Part shown: positions 22,507-34,236 of the stretch, in pieces
Position numbering within the stretch: position 1 is the first letter of the stretch
Layout: every line of letters starts with the position of its first letter
Assembly (NCBI RefSeq): GCF_918797505.1
Contig: NC_092795.1
Span: 15,239,131 to 15,303,130 of the forward strand
DNA from: Bemisia tabaci
Lineage: Eukaryota; Arthropoda; Insecta; Hemiptera; Aleyrodidae
Direction: 5' to 3'
DNA length: 64,000 nucleotides
The notes under the pieces: generated by a model
What the model was told of the DNA's origin: nothing
The model's input: only the letters and a program-made list of their open reading frames with translations
Databases searched by the model: none
Position numbers and translations under genes: made by a program

Positions 22507-25500
22507 ATGCATCTCCATTTCGAGAAAAATGCAAACACAACTTGTGATTGCACGATTCTTTCTCTGTCATGGATGGGGAAAGTTCCGGACGAATTACCTG
22601 AGGTACACAACCGCAATTTAGCTAAGCACCCTAACCCTGGCCTTTTTCATTGTTGATGTGTTTACATTGACACACATCACTTAGTTCTTATCAGGTCAAG
22701 GCTATCAAAATAATCTTGATTTCTCATCTTAGTTGTGGGATGGATTGCTTCTCTATTTAATTTGATCATTTTGATCTGGCCTTTCAACAGGATCTGTTGG
22801 TGTCGTTCGATGACATGTCACTTTACGCACCATTTTCCGTTTTGTTTTTGCTACACCTTCTGCAACCCAACCGTAGTCAGATTTGAAACCACTGCTGTTT
22901 CCATTCACTATCAAATCTAGCAGTTTTGATTATAAGGATGATCATGATTCTTTTCAAAATAATAGAATAAGAGACTGCTTGGTAGTAATGAAAGTATCAG
23001 GGTGGAAAGAAGTCCTTCAGAAAGTAGCTTTTGCTGATCTTCAATGACTCAATTGCAGGATTCACCTACATTATCTATTTATTTCAGTGAAATGTTCATC
23101 TCTTTTCACTCTTTATCCTACTTTGGATCTATGAAAAATGATGGTCCCTGACATCCTTTTCATTATAATATTTAGTAACTTTCAGGTACCTATGTGTGTT
23201 AGAGTACCTATGTTTGAGTTTTCTTCAGAAGCATGATATTTAAAATGTACTTTTTTTTTCAGGATGAAGGATGGAAATTGAACAGAACCAACTATTACGA
23301 GGAGGGTTGGATAGCTATTGGGAATGTTCGAGGTATTGTAGGAGTAACTTTTACCACATCACATTGTAATAAAGCTGTAGAATGCCCAGCCAGAACAAAC
23401 TACAATTTACGAGGCCATCGTTCTGAGGTAAGATTTTTTCAATCTCAAGCAGGAATTTGGTTTTCTCCAAATTTCTTGATGGTCCTACTTTTTGCTAGCA
23501 ATTGGTAGTTTTTTGAGAAAGAAACTCCCCATAACTGGCAGGAACGCACATGTTCCCGGTGATTTTTTTTTTTTTTTTTTTTTTTTTTACTGCAAGTAGC
23601 CCACAAGGGCTAATCTTTGCACTTTATTCCCGTCCCCCTTTCGTTCCTACAAGCAGTCCCAGGCAACCATTGTTTGGGACCATCTAACTTAGGTCGCCTG
23701 GCCGGGAATCGAACCTGGGACCTCCCTCTCCTCCATTTTGGTTATTGTTGGCTGGTTTATCTTTCACAGTGCAAATGAAACAATCTGAAAACTGGTCTGC
23801 CGGAGCACTCATGGGTCAGTTTTCCTGGTTACCCCTCAGATCCCAGCTCTCTAATGGAAACAGGTGTGTGCCAGAAAAAAGAAGAGGCCATCTTTAGATT
23901 GAATTACAAAGCATGAGGAAGACCTGAGGTTCTTATTTCCTGCCAAACCATCAATATTGTCTCCAGGTGTGCAGACAATGCTTGATCTCGCGCGTCCTGC
24001 ATGAAAATGTAGAAAGGATCAAAAGTCGAGAATCGAAGAAAGTAAGAAGGGAAAGTTCATCACTTTTAAAATAAGAAAGTTTGTGGAAAGCTGACAAGAA
24101 AAAAAATTTGGAAATCCAGCAAATGGGCACCTGACAATTTGGAAGATTGTAAGATTCTGCACCCCTGTGTCTCAATCCTGATTCTTTTATTTCAGGTCAT
24201 ACTTGTAAAGTGGAATGAGCCGTATCAAAAATTAGCATCGTGTGATAGTTCAGGCATCATATTTGTCTGGATCAAGTACGAGGGAAGATGGAGTATTGAG
24301 CTGATCAATGACCGCAACACGCGTGTCACTCATTTCAGTTGGTCTCATGATGGGCGAATGGCTCTTATTTGTTATCAGGTTAAGATCTCTTAAATTTTTA
24401 CAATTTTATCAATTTCAGAAACTTGTCTTTAACATTTTCACCTTGATTATTTTTCTTTTCACATAGGTATTCAAAGCACGATGTTTCAGACTTAAGATTT
24501 GCCTTGTTGTAAAATCCGGTTGTGGAAGCTCACAGCTCAACTCTATCAATAATATTTGAAAACTATTCCAAAGTTTGTCCTTCATCTCATCTCATCATGC
24601 ACCAAAGCAGGGAAATTTAAAAGCTTTCTAGGTTTTTTTTTTATTTGACAGATTTTCAAAAGGGAGCAGTGGTCAGATGATATTATTTCATATCGCAAGC
24701 CCACATATCCTATTAGAGTTACCCCCATGCTGAGTGCCTTACAACCATTTAAAACTAAGAAAATCTTCTACTTGAGGAAAATTTGAAGAAATATATTCTG
24801 GGTAAAATTTCATGGTCTGCACCCCAAAGTCAAGCGTTTACATACCTAGTTAGATTTTTGAAGAGGCTTTCTATTTGATCATTTCATACCCTTAACACTT
24901 GCGTCTCATTATACGAGCCTCTGACTTCCAATTTCGAAAATTGTTGATTCTTTTTAGCCACTTCATTCTAATTGTTCCTTTGTATACCATTTTAAGGATG
25001 GATTTGTGCTGGTGGGATCTGTGGCGGGTCAGCGGTATTGGTCCTCAATGCTCAGCTTAGATTGCACTATCGTTTGCGGAATATGGGCACCTGATGATCA
25101 GCAAGTAAGTTCCTCTTGCATTTGAATTTGTCTGTTAAAAGTTCAGAAAAAGAAGATATAATCCTTGAAGACAATACTTAAGGCCCTGTCCACACAAGCG
25201 CAGTTCGCGGAACTTATTCCTCGAACTGCTCAGTTTGCCGAACTTGTTTCTCGAAACGTGGAATGCTGTCCACACGAGTTTGCCCGAATTTGAATCGGAC
25301 CTTCAATAAAGCTACACAATTATTGGAAAATAATATATTACTACGGCCGCGAGAGTAGCAAAAATAAACGTCAAGACATAATTCAGGACGTAAAAAACAA
25401 AAACAAACGAATTCACATCTAAAGAAATATAGAAGCTCGGAGTATCTACAGGGGAAGTTCCGAGGTTTGGAGGAATAAGTTTTAGACCAGCTAAAACTTG

Positions 25501-28500
25501 TTCCGGGAAGAAGTTTCCCAAACAAAGTTCCGCGAACCAGGCTCGTGTGGACAAGGCCGAACATTCTCAGAATTTTTTTAGTTGTTCATAAGTGGTGAAA
25601 TTCGAATGGCTTGAATATATGTAAATATTCAAAGGCATTCACTATTGTAACATAAATATTCTATTTTATCCAGTGTAAGAATGATGGTAATTGTCTTCAA
25701 GGCTGTGAAGGAATCAACAACAAATAGGTGCATTTTTTGCAAACTGGACAAATTAAAGAATATTTTAAAATGACCCTATTTTCATATTTTCACCAGGTTT
25801 ATTTTGGAACGAGTAATGGGCAGATAATTGTAATGGACGTGCATGGTGCTATGGTCTCTCAAGTTACCATCGCTCATCAAATCCCTGTGCTTAACATGGC
25901 CTGGTCTTGTGAGAAGTTCAAAATGGAAGAGGGAGATGATTCTAAAGGTACCGGAATTTTTAAAATCCTGCATGAACTTGTATCTTCTCCAATATTTAAT
26001 ATAATCCTCATTTAAAGGAGTAAGTTCTTCAAGTTTGATCAATTTCTTTCCTGGAGAGATCTTTGATTGTTGCTTTTACGCGCTTTAGTCATGATAAAAT
26101 TAACAGCTCCTCTCAAATAAGTACTTAGGATCTGTCTAATATCTGTAACTTCTTTGACCTATTTTTGTAAAAATCAGCCTCCATTTCTTAACTCTTTTAG
26201 GCAAGAAACGGTGGCTCTTTGCTGTATATTGCCTTGTAATAATACTATTTAGTTAGATTGATTTTTGTTTTTCTCTCCTTTTCTGTGCTGTCTGCAACAG
26301 ATGAAAATCTTTAATTTTTTAGCATACATTTCTAGTTTAATTTTTTTTTTTTTGGGGTTTTTTTTTTGTTCGTTTGTTTGTTTTTTAAACTGACGGGCAG
26401 AATTTACTCTTGAAGTTTGCTGTCATCCTGTTCGAACATTTTGTAGATTGGTATGCAGCATCTGCTTTTACTAATCATGTTATTCTCCTGAGTCAATGAT
26501 ATTAAGTCCAATCGATAATCATGTCTTGCTTTCATTAATCAGGTATCTATTGACTTTGAGTTAGTCAGAGCTGTAAGAAGTTCAAAGTGTAAATTAACCG
26601 TATAGTAATTATATTATCACATATTTTTCTTTTTTGCTTTCAGACAACTCTAACTGTGTTTTAGCCGTCAGTCTTGAGAATGGAGTTCTATTCTTAATGA
26701 AGCACTTCGATGACATAGCTCCGATACAGATACACACTGGGCTCACCTCTTTATGCTTGGAGTGGTCAAATTCCCAAGAACTTCTTTGTGTTGCTGGGAC
26801 TGTACCAAACACAGAATACACTAATATGGTCAAAATATATACTGATACTGGTCAATTATTATATGCATCGTTGATTCCTCACTCAGGGGTAAGCCATGTA
26901 ATTAAAGGTTTCAGGCTCATGATTTAAAATGACAGAAGAAAAAAGAAATTGGCACTTCCTGTCGGATTTTTTAGTTTAAGCCAGAGATGCCTTGAAATGT
27001 CTAATGACCTGTCAAGAGTAGGCGCACTGAAATGTGAAAATGCCCTTATAAATGTGGAAAGAGGAAAAGTGGCTGTAGAATTGGCATGAAAAAAAAAATA
27101 GAACATGAGGTGAAATTTACCAAATCATCTTCTTATTTAATATTCTTAATTTATTTTATTATTATTATTATATTAAAAATTCTTTTATTTTCTTTCCTTA
27201 AATGTAATAACGGCATTGGCTCAAGCTTTTCAAAGCTCTCTCCCAAAGTAAAATATCCTACACAATTTTAGTATCTTTGAAATGTATCTGGCTCTTTCTT
27301 GCCACTTTCGTTCTTGTTGTCCCGATAGTGGAAAAAAAGTTGAATATTATTTTCCCCGTGTTTAATGCTGAATTTTTCATTGTTTTAGTCTCCAGTGACA
27401 GCTTTAACCTGGGGTCATAACGATAAACGAATATTCATCGCCACCGGTCTGGTGATACACATTGCATGGGTGTCAATGCGGATAGCATCATTACAGTTGC
27501 TAGCCAGTCTTAAAATTTACGAGCGTCTCAATTCAGTGTCTCAACTACCGTCTCTGTCGTTACCAGTCCGTATCCAGCAAATAGTTTCTAAGCTTTTTTC
27601 CCATACTATCAAGGTAAGTGATGTTGTATGGTGACATGTGTATCAAGAATTTAAATTCCTTAATATTGATCCTCAAAAAATCTCCAGTTAAATTTAAATA
27701 TAAGCATATATATCATCTCAACATATCTACATATTAAGTATAATTGTGTGAGAAGTCAATGCGCTCTTTTCTCAACTGTGTTTCAAGATCCTCCGGTTCA
27801 GAGGAATGCAAATTTCTATCTCAATTTAATTACTAAAATTACAGACAGTTCAAATTTGATTATTATACTTGGATTTGGGAATCAAATTTTAACTTGTTAT
27901 GAACGTTGTGCACATAAATCAGGTTCATAAATCCTGATCATCAATTAACCCATTGACTTATGATTTAATTTGACCCTGCCGGGCCAGGAATTACGATTTA
28001 ATTTGGCGAAAATCAGCAACTTTGAACCCTTCAAAATAATCCAGAAATTATTTCTCAAAGGGTGAAAATTGACAAAATAAGCATTCACAATACAACGTTT
28101 GAGAAAAATGGTGAAAACTTTGAACACAATGATTTTTTTATGAGGTTTATAGCTGTCAAAATCGCAAAAATCGCAAGATCAGCGAAAATCAGAAAATTTT
28201 GAGGTTATTTCATGTGCAAACGCACAGTAATATGAAAATACCGTATCAAAACAAGAAATTACCGTACTCAATAAGTCATAGGGTGGCCACACTACTCATT
28301 TAAACATTGATGAGAACGCAATCTACCGGAGAATTGCCGAAATAACGCAAACAATCAGCGGACGGCTCTGAGCCGTCATTTCAGAGCTGGCCCAGCGCTG
28401 CGATGACGGCTGGGAGCCGTCATTGTAAGTCAATGGGTTAAAGCAATATGATTTATGTTTTCTCATCAAAATTTCGCTTCAAACACACTCTGTGCAACGA

Positions 28501-31500
28501 AAACCACTGAAAATAACTCCTAATCAACATATTTAATCTCTGTTTGTTTTGTTTCCAAAACTCACCATTGGTTTAGTCCTATTTCCCCCACTTGATTCCT
28601 TTTGACTTCCTTCTTGTACTTAAATCATCAATATTTCCCTTCTCTTTCTCTGCAGTGTTGCATCCCTGAAGGCTCAAGTTTACGGCAGTTTGTTAGCAAA
28701 GCTCCAAAGGTCTACTTACACTGTACTATGTTGAGGCATGATGATGATTTAGCTGCCAACTGCTACACTTTATATTTAGAGTATCTGGGTGGCCTAGTTC
28801 CTTTACTGAAAGGCAAACGCACCAGCAAAATCAAACCGGAATTTGTTATTTTTGATCCTGAAGCAAAAGGTGAGTTACAGTCGGTTTTAGTTAAGGAAAT
28901 ATCGCTCTCCCCCGTTGAAATTATTAAGAGGGCCATTTCTGCTTAGGCACAAAGTTGCCAAACTTCTTAAATCCGCCCAATTTTTTACAGAAAAACTAAT
29001 CAATAGAATCAATTGGACATTTAACTAATATTTCTTCTGTCGTTAAGATTAATCCCTGAAATTTGCATGAAAGTATGTGCAAAAGTCTTAAAGAAAAAAT
29101 TAAAACAATATTGAATTGTCTGGCAGCACAGTGTCTAAGTGCAAATAGCGACTGTGATACTTTGGTCGAAGGTGAAAATATTACAAGCATTTTTCCTTAC
29201 CAGATTCACTTAAGAGTTTAGTTTATGATTTTTCTGCCCATGATAGTTGTGATATTGGAACCTAATCCCAACAAACAATTGACCTCACAAACTTTTGTGA
29301 ATCTTTCCTCCTTTTAATTTTAATCATTTTATTGCATTTGTATTCTCAATATTCAGAAAAATACAAAAACAATGGTTTAAAAATAATTGAAATCATTTGT
29401 CAGTAAGACTGATAACATGAAATATTCAGCTATTCAAGTTGGGTTTTCTTACCTTTCTTTCAAGGCAAACCAGTCGGAAACTAAGATGTCAACTCATGGC
29501 TAGTGTACGTGGTAATATTAGAAATGTAAGATACGGACTAAGCACACCTTTAATTTCAGACTGGATATTAGAAGTTCCTGATGGGAGCAACAGCACTTAT
29601 GTGCAAATTAACCTTCAAAAAGTTTCGAAAGATTAAGAAAAAAAGTCAGTTTACTTAACCTCTTGTGTTCAAGAAACCCAATCTTGGATTTAACAAACCC
29701 GCATAGTAAGTTATGCATGTCAGCAGAGCAAAGGTTTTTTAAACAAATGAATAACTTCAACCAGTTGGACATCTTTACCCCTTAAGGGTTCTTGTGATCT
29801 TCCTTTGATACTTTTTTTCCTCGTCCTGCTCCTCTAATGTGATTTTACTGAATTGACCAATTTCAGACGTCAATTGTGAAAATCTCAACTTATCAGCATT
29901 ACACCATTGGCATGACAAAGATGAGTCCGATCCTGAAGAAATGCTTATCTTTTCAAGTCCAAGACCTCATAGGAAGCACCGCTTATTCAGGCACCAGATA
30001 CACTCCTCCCCTGTGCCTGGCTATCTAGATACCTTACCTGAAGTAAGTCCAATTTTTAAGTGTATCTTTTTTTATTTATTTCTATAGACCTAGTAATTTT
30101 CTTGTAAGTAAGTAAGTAAGTAAGTAAGGCCGGGCTGGCCGGCGAGGCGCCCTCAAGGGGCCAAGGCAACTGGCAACTGCCGTCGTGCACCCCGAAGTTG
30201 GACCGTACTCCTTAACATATCTTCGTACTATTGACACATTGAGTATCATCTATATTCCCGCAAGGCTCAGCGGCCGTCTGATAGCCAACGGAAGGTCTTA
30301 TCAAAGACTGTGGCAGACGCTGCAGAGCACGGACTTTCGGAGCACGGCCATGCCTCCACCGAGTTGGACTGTGTTGTTGCAATCTACACTGATAGGTAGC
30401 GCTGGCAGTCGCGCACACTACGAGTGATTACCGATATTTCACAACCCAGTCGAACAGTGCAGACGGATTACTTACTGGGTGACTATGTCCCTCCCGCACC
30501 CTGTAACCTCGAAGGGTCAGGGTATTGGAGTGGCATAGTCATCCACAGTCACGATGACTGATATTTGAGTGTCCTCAAATATCAGTCACCTCCGGGGATT
30601 GAACCCGGGACCTCAGTGTTGGCAGCGAACTGCCTTGACCACTACACCACTGAGGCTGACTGTAATTTTCTTGTACAAATCTACCATTACTTAACTTTTT
30701 TATCGAAGATTAGACTTTTTGAAAACTTACCTGTTCATATACTTTCATTCGCATTTTGAAAATCTGTGAACATAATAATAGTGGTAGAGATAGGCACTTT
30801 TGCAGTGGATGCAATCTGATACCTTATGAAGTGGTGAATACAAGCTGTGGATGCAGATGTTTTTTTAAAAAAATCTGATTTCTTGCCTATCAGTCTATTA
30901 AAAATAACAAACCAATGTACCAAATTAAAGCTCAAAGTAAGAGGATTAAAATTAGTTGAACAATGTTGAGGATAAAATTAAGAAACTTTGGCACAATGTG
31001 CCAGTGCATCAGGAAGGAGCATGCCATGGCGGGAGGCTTTCACAGTAAAAGTAAGTTTTCTCGTTATTCCTTAGCCGGATTTTCAAATATTTGAGCATAA
31101 GTATTGTAAATCTATGAGTATGCCCGACTCATAACTCTTAATTGGTTTATCTTGATCCGTTTGGAAGGTATAAACAAGGGAACCTAAATTTACGATAAAC
31201 AAAGGAACCTTAATTTACGGATGATTCTTGTGTGACAATAATAAAATAAAACATTTTTAACGGCAGGTCTTCTGAAAAGGAAGTACCTGTCCAAGGCTTT
31301 TCTCCGAAAGTTAAGTCAAGAATCTGTTTCAAATTTTGTTTTATATATAAGGCAAGATTGTGAACAATTTAAAGGAGCCCCTAAATATTTGGGATTAAGG
31401 TGGCAGTTCTTTAACAATTTGTTGTTTGCCGGAATAATATGCGTACAATCTCAATTTGCTATCGGTTTTAAATTTTTCTTTTGCTTTATAAATTCATTTT

Positions 31501-34236
31501 TCTCATTTCTCAGGATTTTAGATTAGCAGAGCTAACATCAAACATTTGGGGCACCAAGTTTCGGATTCATGGTGTATCTAATTATCTTGCATCAAATTTA
31601 GGACAGATAACTTTTAAAACATCTTTGCTTCATTTACAACCACGACAAATGACATTATTAATAGCAAGTGACACCACACAAGGACCGTCTGATGCCCTGC
31701 TGAGTTCAGTATTGTTGGACGATGAGGATGAGCAGGAACCTGTTCAGAATATTCCACCCATTGCACCTTTCAGTCATGCACGGTGCAGGCATTTGGAAAG
31801 CAGAAACGTTAACTGTCGCAATCAGAGGCAGTCATGCTCCACAACGAGCAACAGGTATCATGAGAGTGATTCAGATTCTCGAAGAGCCTCCGGCAATCTG
31901 TCATGTCCAAACAGTCCTGGTCCACGTGCAAATGCCACTTCGCATCACAATCATCCAGATGGTTTCATGACACGAAGCTCGTTCAAAGACTGCGAGTGTG
32001 TCAATGAGGTGGATGAACAGGGAGACAAATCAAGGCGTGGCGTCGTCCGAAGCTGTTCGGTTGGTTATTTGGATCTCGTTGAATCTGGTGGTGCTCACAA
32101 TAACAGGCTGGTGCTCACTCGCAACGTCAAATCTCCGAGGCTGATACACTGTGGAAAGAGCAGAAGTTTGGATTCGTCAGATGTCAGACTTGGTGAATCA
32201 GAGCTTCCAAAATTACCAGCGATCAAAAAAATTACTGCTCCGCACAGCTCTCCTACTAGTCCAATAGTGAAGAAAAAGAAAAATCTATCAGCATCTGCAT
32301 TAAGGTAACACACAATTAAGTATATATTATTAAATTTATTTCTTGTGCATTACAGTCATTAGCTACCCCCCCCCCCCCCACACCTATTCTGGGCAAAAAT
32401 AGAGGTATTAATATATTGAAATAATATAGTATCAAGTGCTCCTTGAGTAAAATGAAGTTCTCATACTGACATTACTCTACTTTAACAATTCTTTCCAACT
32501 ATAAAAGTCAAGCCTTATTCTTTTCTCCAATTTTGACGTTTGTTTCCTCTTTCTGTTCCACTCACATGTATTTACATTCTCAGATAGAAAGAGTTGAAAG
32601 GGAAGAGAATCAGATGATATTGCCCAATTGTAGAACAACAGCTGAATTTAAAAAATTTTAAACGGATGATTGGATCTGTGCCTTTGCTGTCAAAATGAAT
32701 GTAAACATTTAAAGCGGCATGGAATCAAGAATCGTTAGAACAAAAGCCGGCATTAATGACAAATTTGCTGGAAACGATTTGAGGACCTATAACTATGTCA
32801 TTGCTTTAAAACACCCTTTCTGCATGTCTGATTATTTGATTTCAGGAAGAGGCTGTTAAATTCTCCTCTGTTGATGAGGAAAGTTAGAAGGGCTCGCGCA
32901 GATAATGATTATCAAGATTTAGAAAGTTTTCAAAAAGCTCAACTTAGGAATAAAGTAAGTAATCATAGTTTGGTTTTTTTTCCTATTTGCACCGCAAGGA
33001 TCCTTTAAAAAAGATATTTCTTCTTCTTTCTCCTCTGTCAAAGACTGTCAACATTACCAAATATCTACTTCTTTTCAAAGTAAGAAGAGAAAGTAGCTAA
33101 ATATATGCCACTGGCTGTGTAAATCAAGAGAGTTTGGAATCTTAAGATAGTTTACATCAGACTTCTCATCATGTCAGTCACAGATGTCGCGCCAGAAAGT
33201 CTCATTAACATCTGAAGGGGCTTAAACTTTCAGAGCATCTCTTACGTGCAAAGCAGAAATAAGTGAATCTTAGTATTTGCATCACAGTTAGGAATTTTGT
33301 CAACCCGACTTTACCGTTTTATTTTTTCACTATTGGATTTCTTTGTGTTTTTGCTGAGAATTTAGTGTTTGAAGGAAGATTAAATATTAAAACCTAATTT
33401 CTAGAATGCTCTCTAATATGTAAACGTTTGTAATCCTCTAACTTTTTTATTTTCAGATTGAAATTGCCTCCAAGAGAAGGGAATTTATCATGTATAATAA
33501 AGCACCATTTTGGAATGAAAATAGTCAAGTGTATCAGCTGGATTTTGGTGGTCGAGTGACTCAAGAATCGGCCAAAAATTTCCAGGTGGAATTTCGCGGT
33601 AAACAGGTATGCACCTTCAATTTACTTTAATTCGTAAGTCAGCTTCTTTGGCCACTGATGAGTCCTTTTTTACTATGCTTTTATAACTTATCGAGTGTGA
33701 AAAATTGCACGGATTCTCCGGAAAGTTTTAGAAATTTCTCAAAACTTTTAAACAGATCGGTACTATCCTTCTTTTGTAAAGAACTGAATTATATACTGAA
33801 ATTTGGCAACAGCTGATGTCACTCCGTTTTCTCTCGAAAAACACTGCCCACATCAAAATGAAAGCTACTTGGCAAATTGATAATAGCGAGGACGTGTGGA
33901 CTATCACATCAATTCTTATTTCTTATCAAATTAACAAGTAAGGATATTTTAGGAATATTCTCCTAAGTAAGGATACTAAAGAAGAGATAAGAAGTAATTT
34001 AGGTATACTTAAATAATGATGAAGCTCCAAGAAGTTTTCTTTGGGAACAGTCCAACAGCAACATAAGTATGGAAAACTCTCTTGTCTCTCCAGATAACAC
34101 ATTACATTTCTTCTTTCAGGTCTTGCAATTTGGAAGGATTGATGGAAATGCTTTTACGTTAGATTTTCAGTATCCTTTCTCCGCTGTTCAAGCTTTTGCA
34201 GTAGCTTTAGCTAATAAAACTCAAAGATTGAAGTAG
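22507..34236 (+). CDS. TULP4: Tubby-like protein 4 (TULP4/Tusp), complete
   Basis: Thirteen exons join in phase to 909 residues: 22507-22602, 23263-23427, 24196-24378, 24997-25104, 25797-25947, 26644-26888, 27389-27613, 28656-28869, 29867-30042, 31514-32304, 32846-32954, 33457-33606, 34120-34236 (TAG). The N-terminal third carries WD40-type repeats ([30 protein letters not shown]). A SOCS-box-like stretch (L-P-V-R-I-Q-Q) follows near residue 375. The tubby domain is split: [11 protein letters not shown] near 440, S-N-I-W-G-T-K-F and [12 protein letters not shown] near 530-565, and the end [19 protein letters not shown] to ...A-N-K-T-Q-R-L-K. A Ser/Arg-rich disordered insert separates them. 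TULP4 is a substrate receptor of Cullin-RING ligases. The human protein is about 1540 residues; the insert is far shorter here. The start 14 codons upstream (22465) is possible but less family-like. Confidence 0.96.
23563..23733 (-). mobile_element. SINE-like retroposon with poly(A), 5'-truncated
   Basis: On the minus strand the element starts near an RNA polymerase III B-box-like motif (ggttcgattccc, plus-strand gggaatcgaacc at 23704) and ends in a run of 20-plus A (T run at 23563-23588). The A box is not evident, so the head is probably truncated. No target duplication found. It lies in TULP4 intron 2. Confidence 0.55.
25182..25558. mobile_element. Harbinger-like MITE in TULP4 intron 4
   Basis: 377 bp with imperfect inverted ends GGCCCTGTCCACACAAGC and, at the right, GCTCGTGTGGACAAGGCC, followed inwards by gttcgcggaac. 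The flanks are TAA at left and GAA at right, compatible with a decayed 3-bp TWA target duplication. Harbinger assignment is inference from ends and flank. Confidence 0.65.
27949..28437. mobile_element. TTAA-flanked piggyBac-type MITE
   Basis: 489 bp bounded by exact TTAA on both sides (27945-27948 and 28438-28441). The ends are exact 12-bp inverted repeats CCCATTGACTTA. CCC ends plus TTAA duplication is the piggyBac hallmark. The right subterminal part holds internal palindromes built on gacggct/agccgtc. No coding sequence. In TULP4 intron 7. Confidence 0.85.
30107..30661 (-). mobile_element. tRNA-derived SINE with 14-bp target duplications
   Basis: The 14-bp sequence GTAATTTTCTTGTA occurs exactly at 30093-30106 and 30662-30675 and bounds the element. 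On the minus strand the head (30655 to 30589) looks like a tRNA: an A-box-like tggtgtagtggtcaaggc and a B-box-like gggttcaatccc. The tail at the other end is a (CTTA)n repeat, seen on the plus strand as (GTAA)n at 30103-30127. The 555-bp length is long for a SINE, so the body is of unknown origin. It sits in TULP4 intron 9. Confidence 0.88.

Noticed and set aside
29439..29636. Possible extra TULP4 exon
   Set aside because: Splicing it in from exon 8 (phase 1) gives an early stop; the neighbouring exons already join exactly.
30185..30427. 80-codon open frame
   Set aside because: Inside the SINE body, in both orientations.
30589..30655. tRNA gene
   Set aside because: It has A and B boxes but is the head of a SINE bounded by target duplications; arm pairing is poor.
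32346..32380. Poly-C tract after TULP4 exon 10
   Set aside because: Simple low-complexity run; no further structure.
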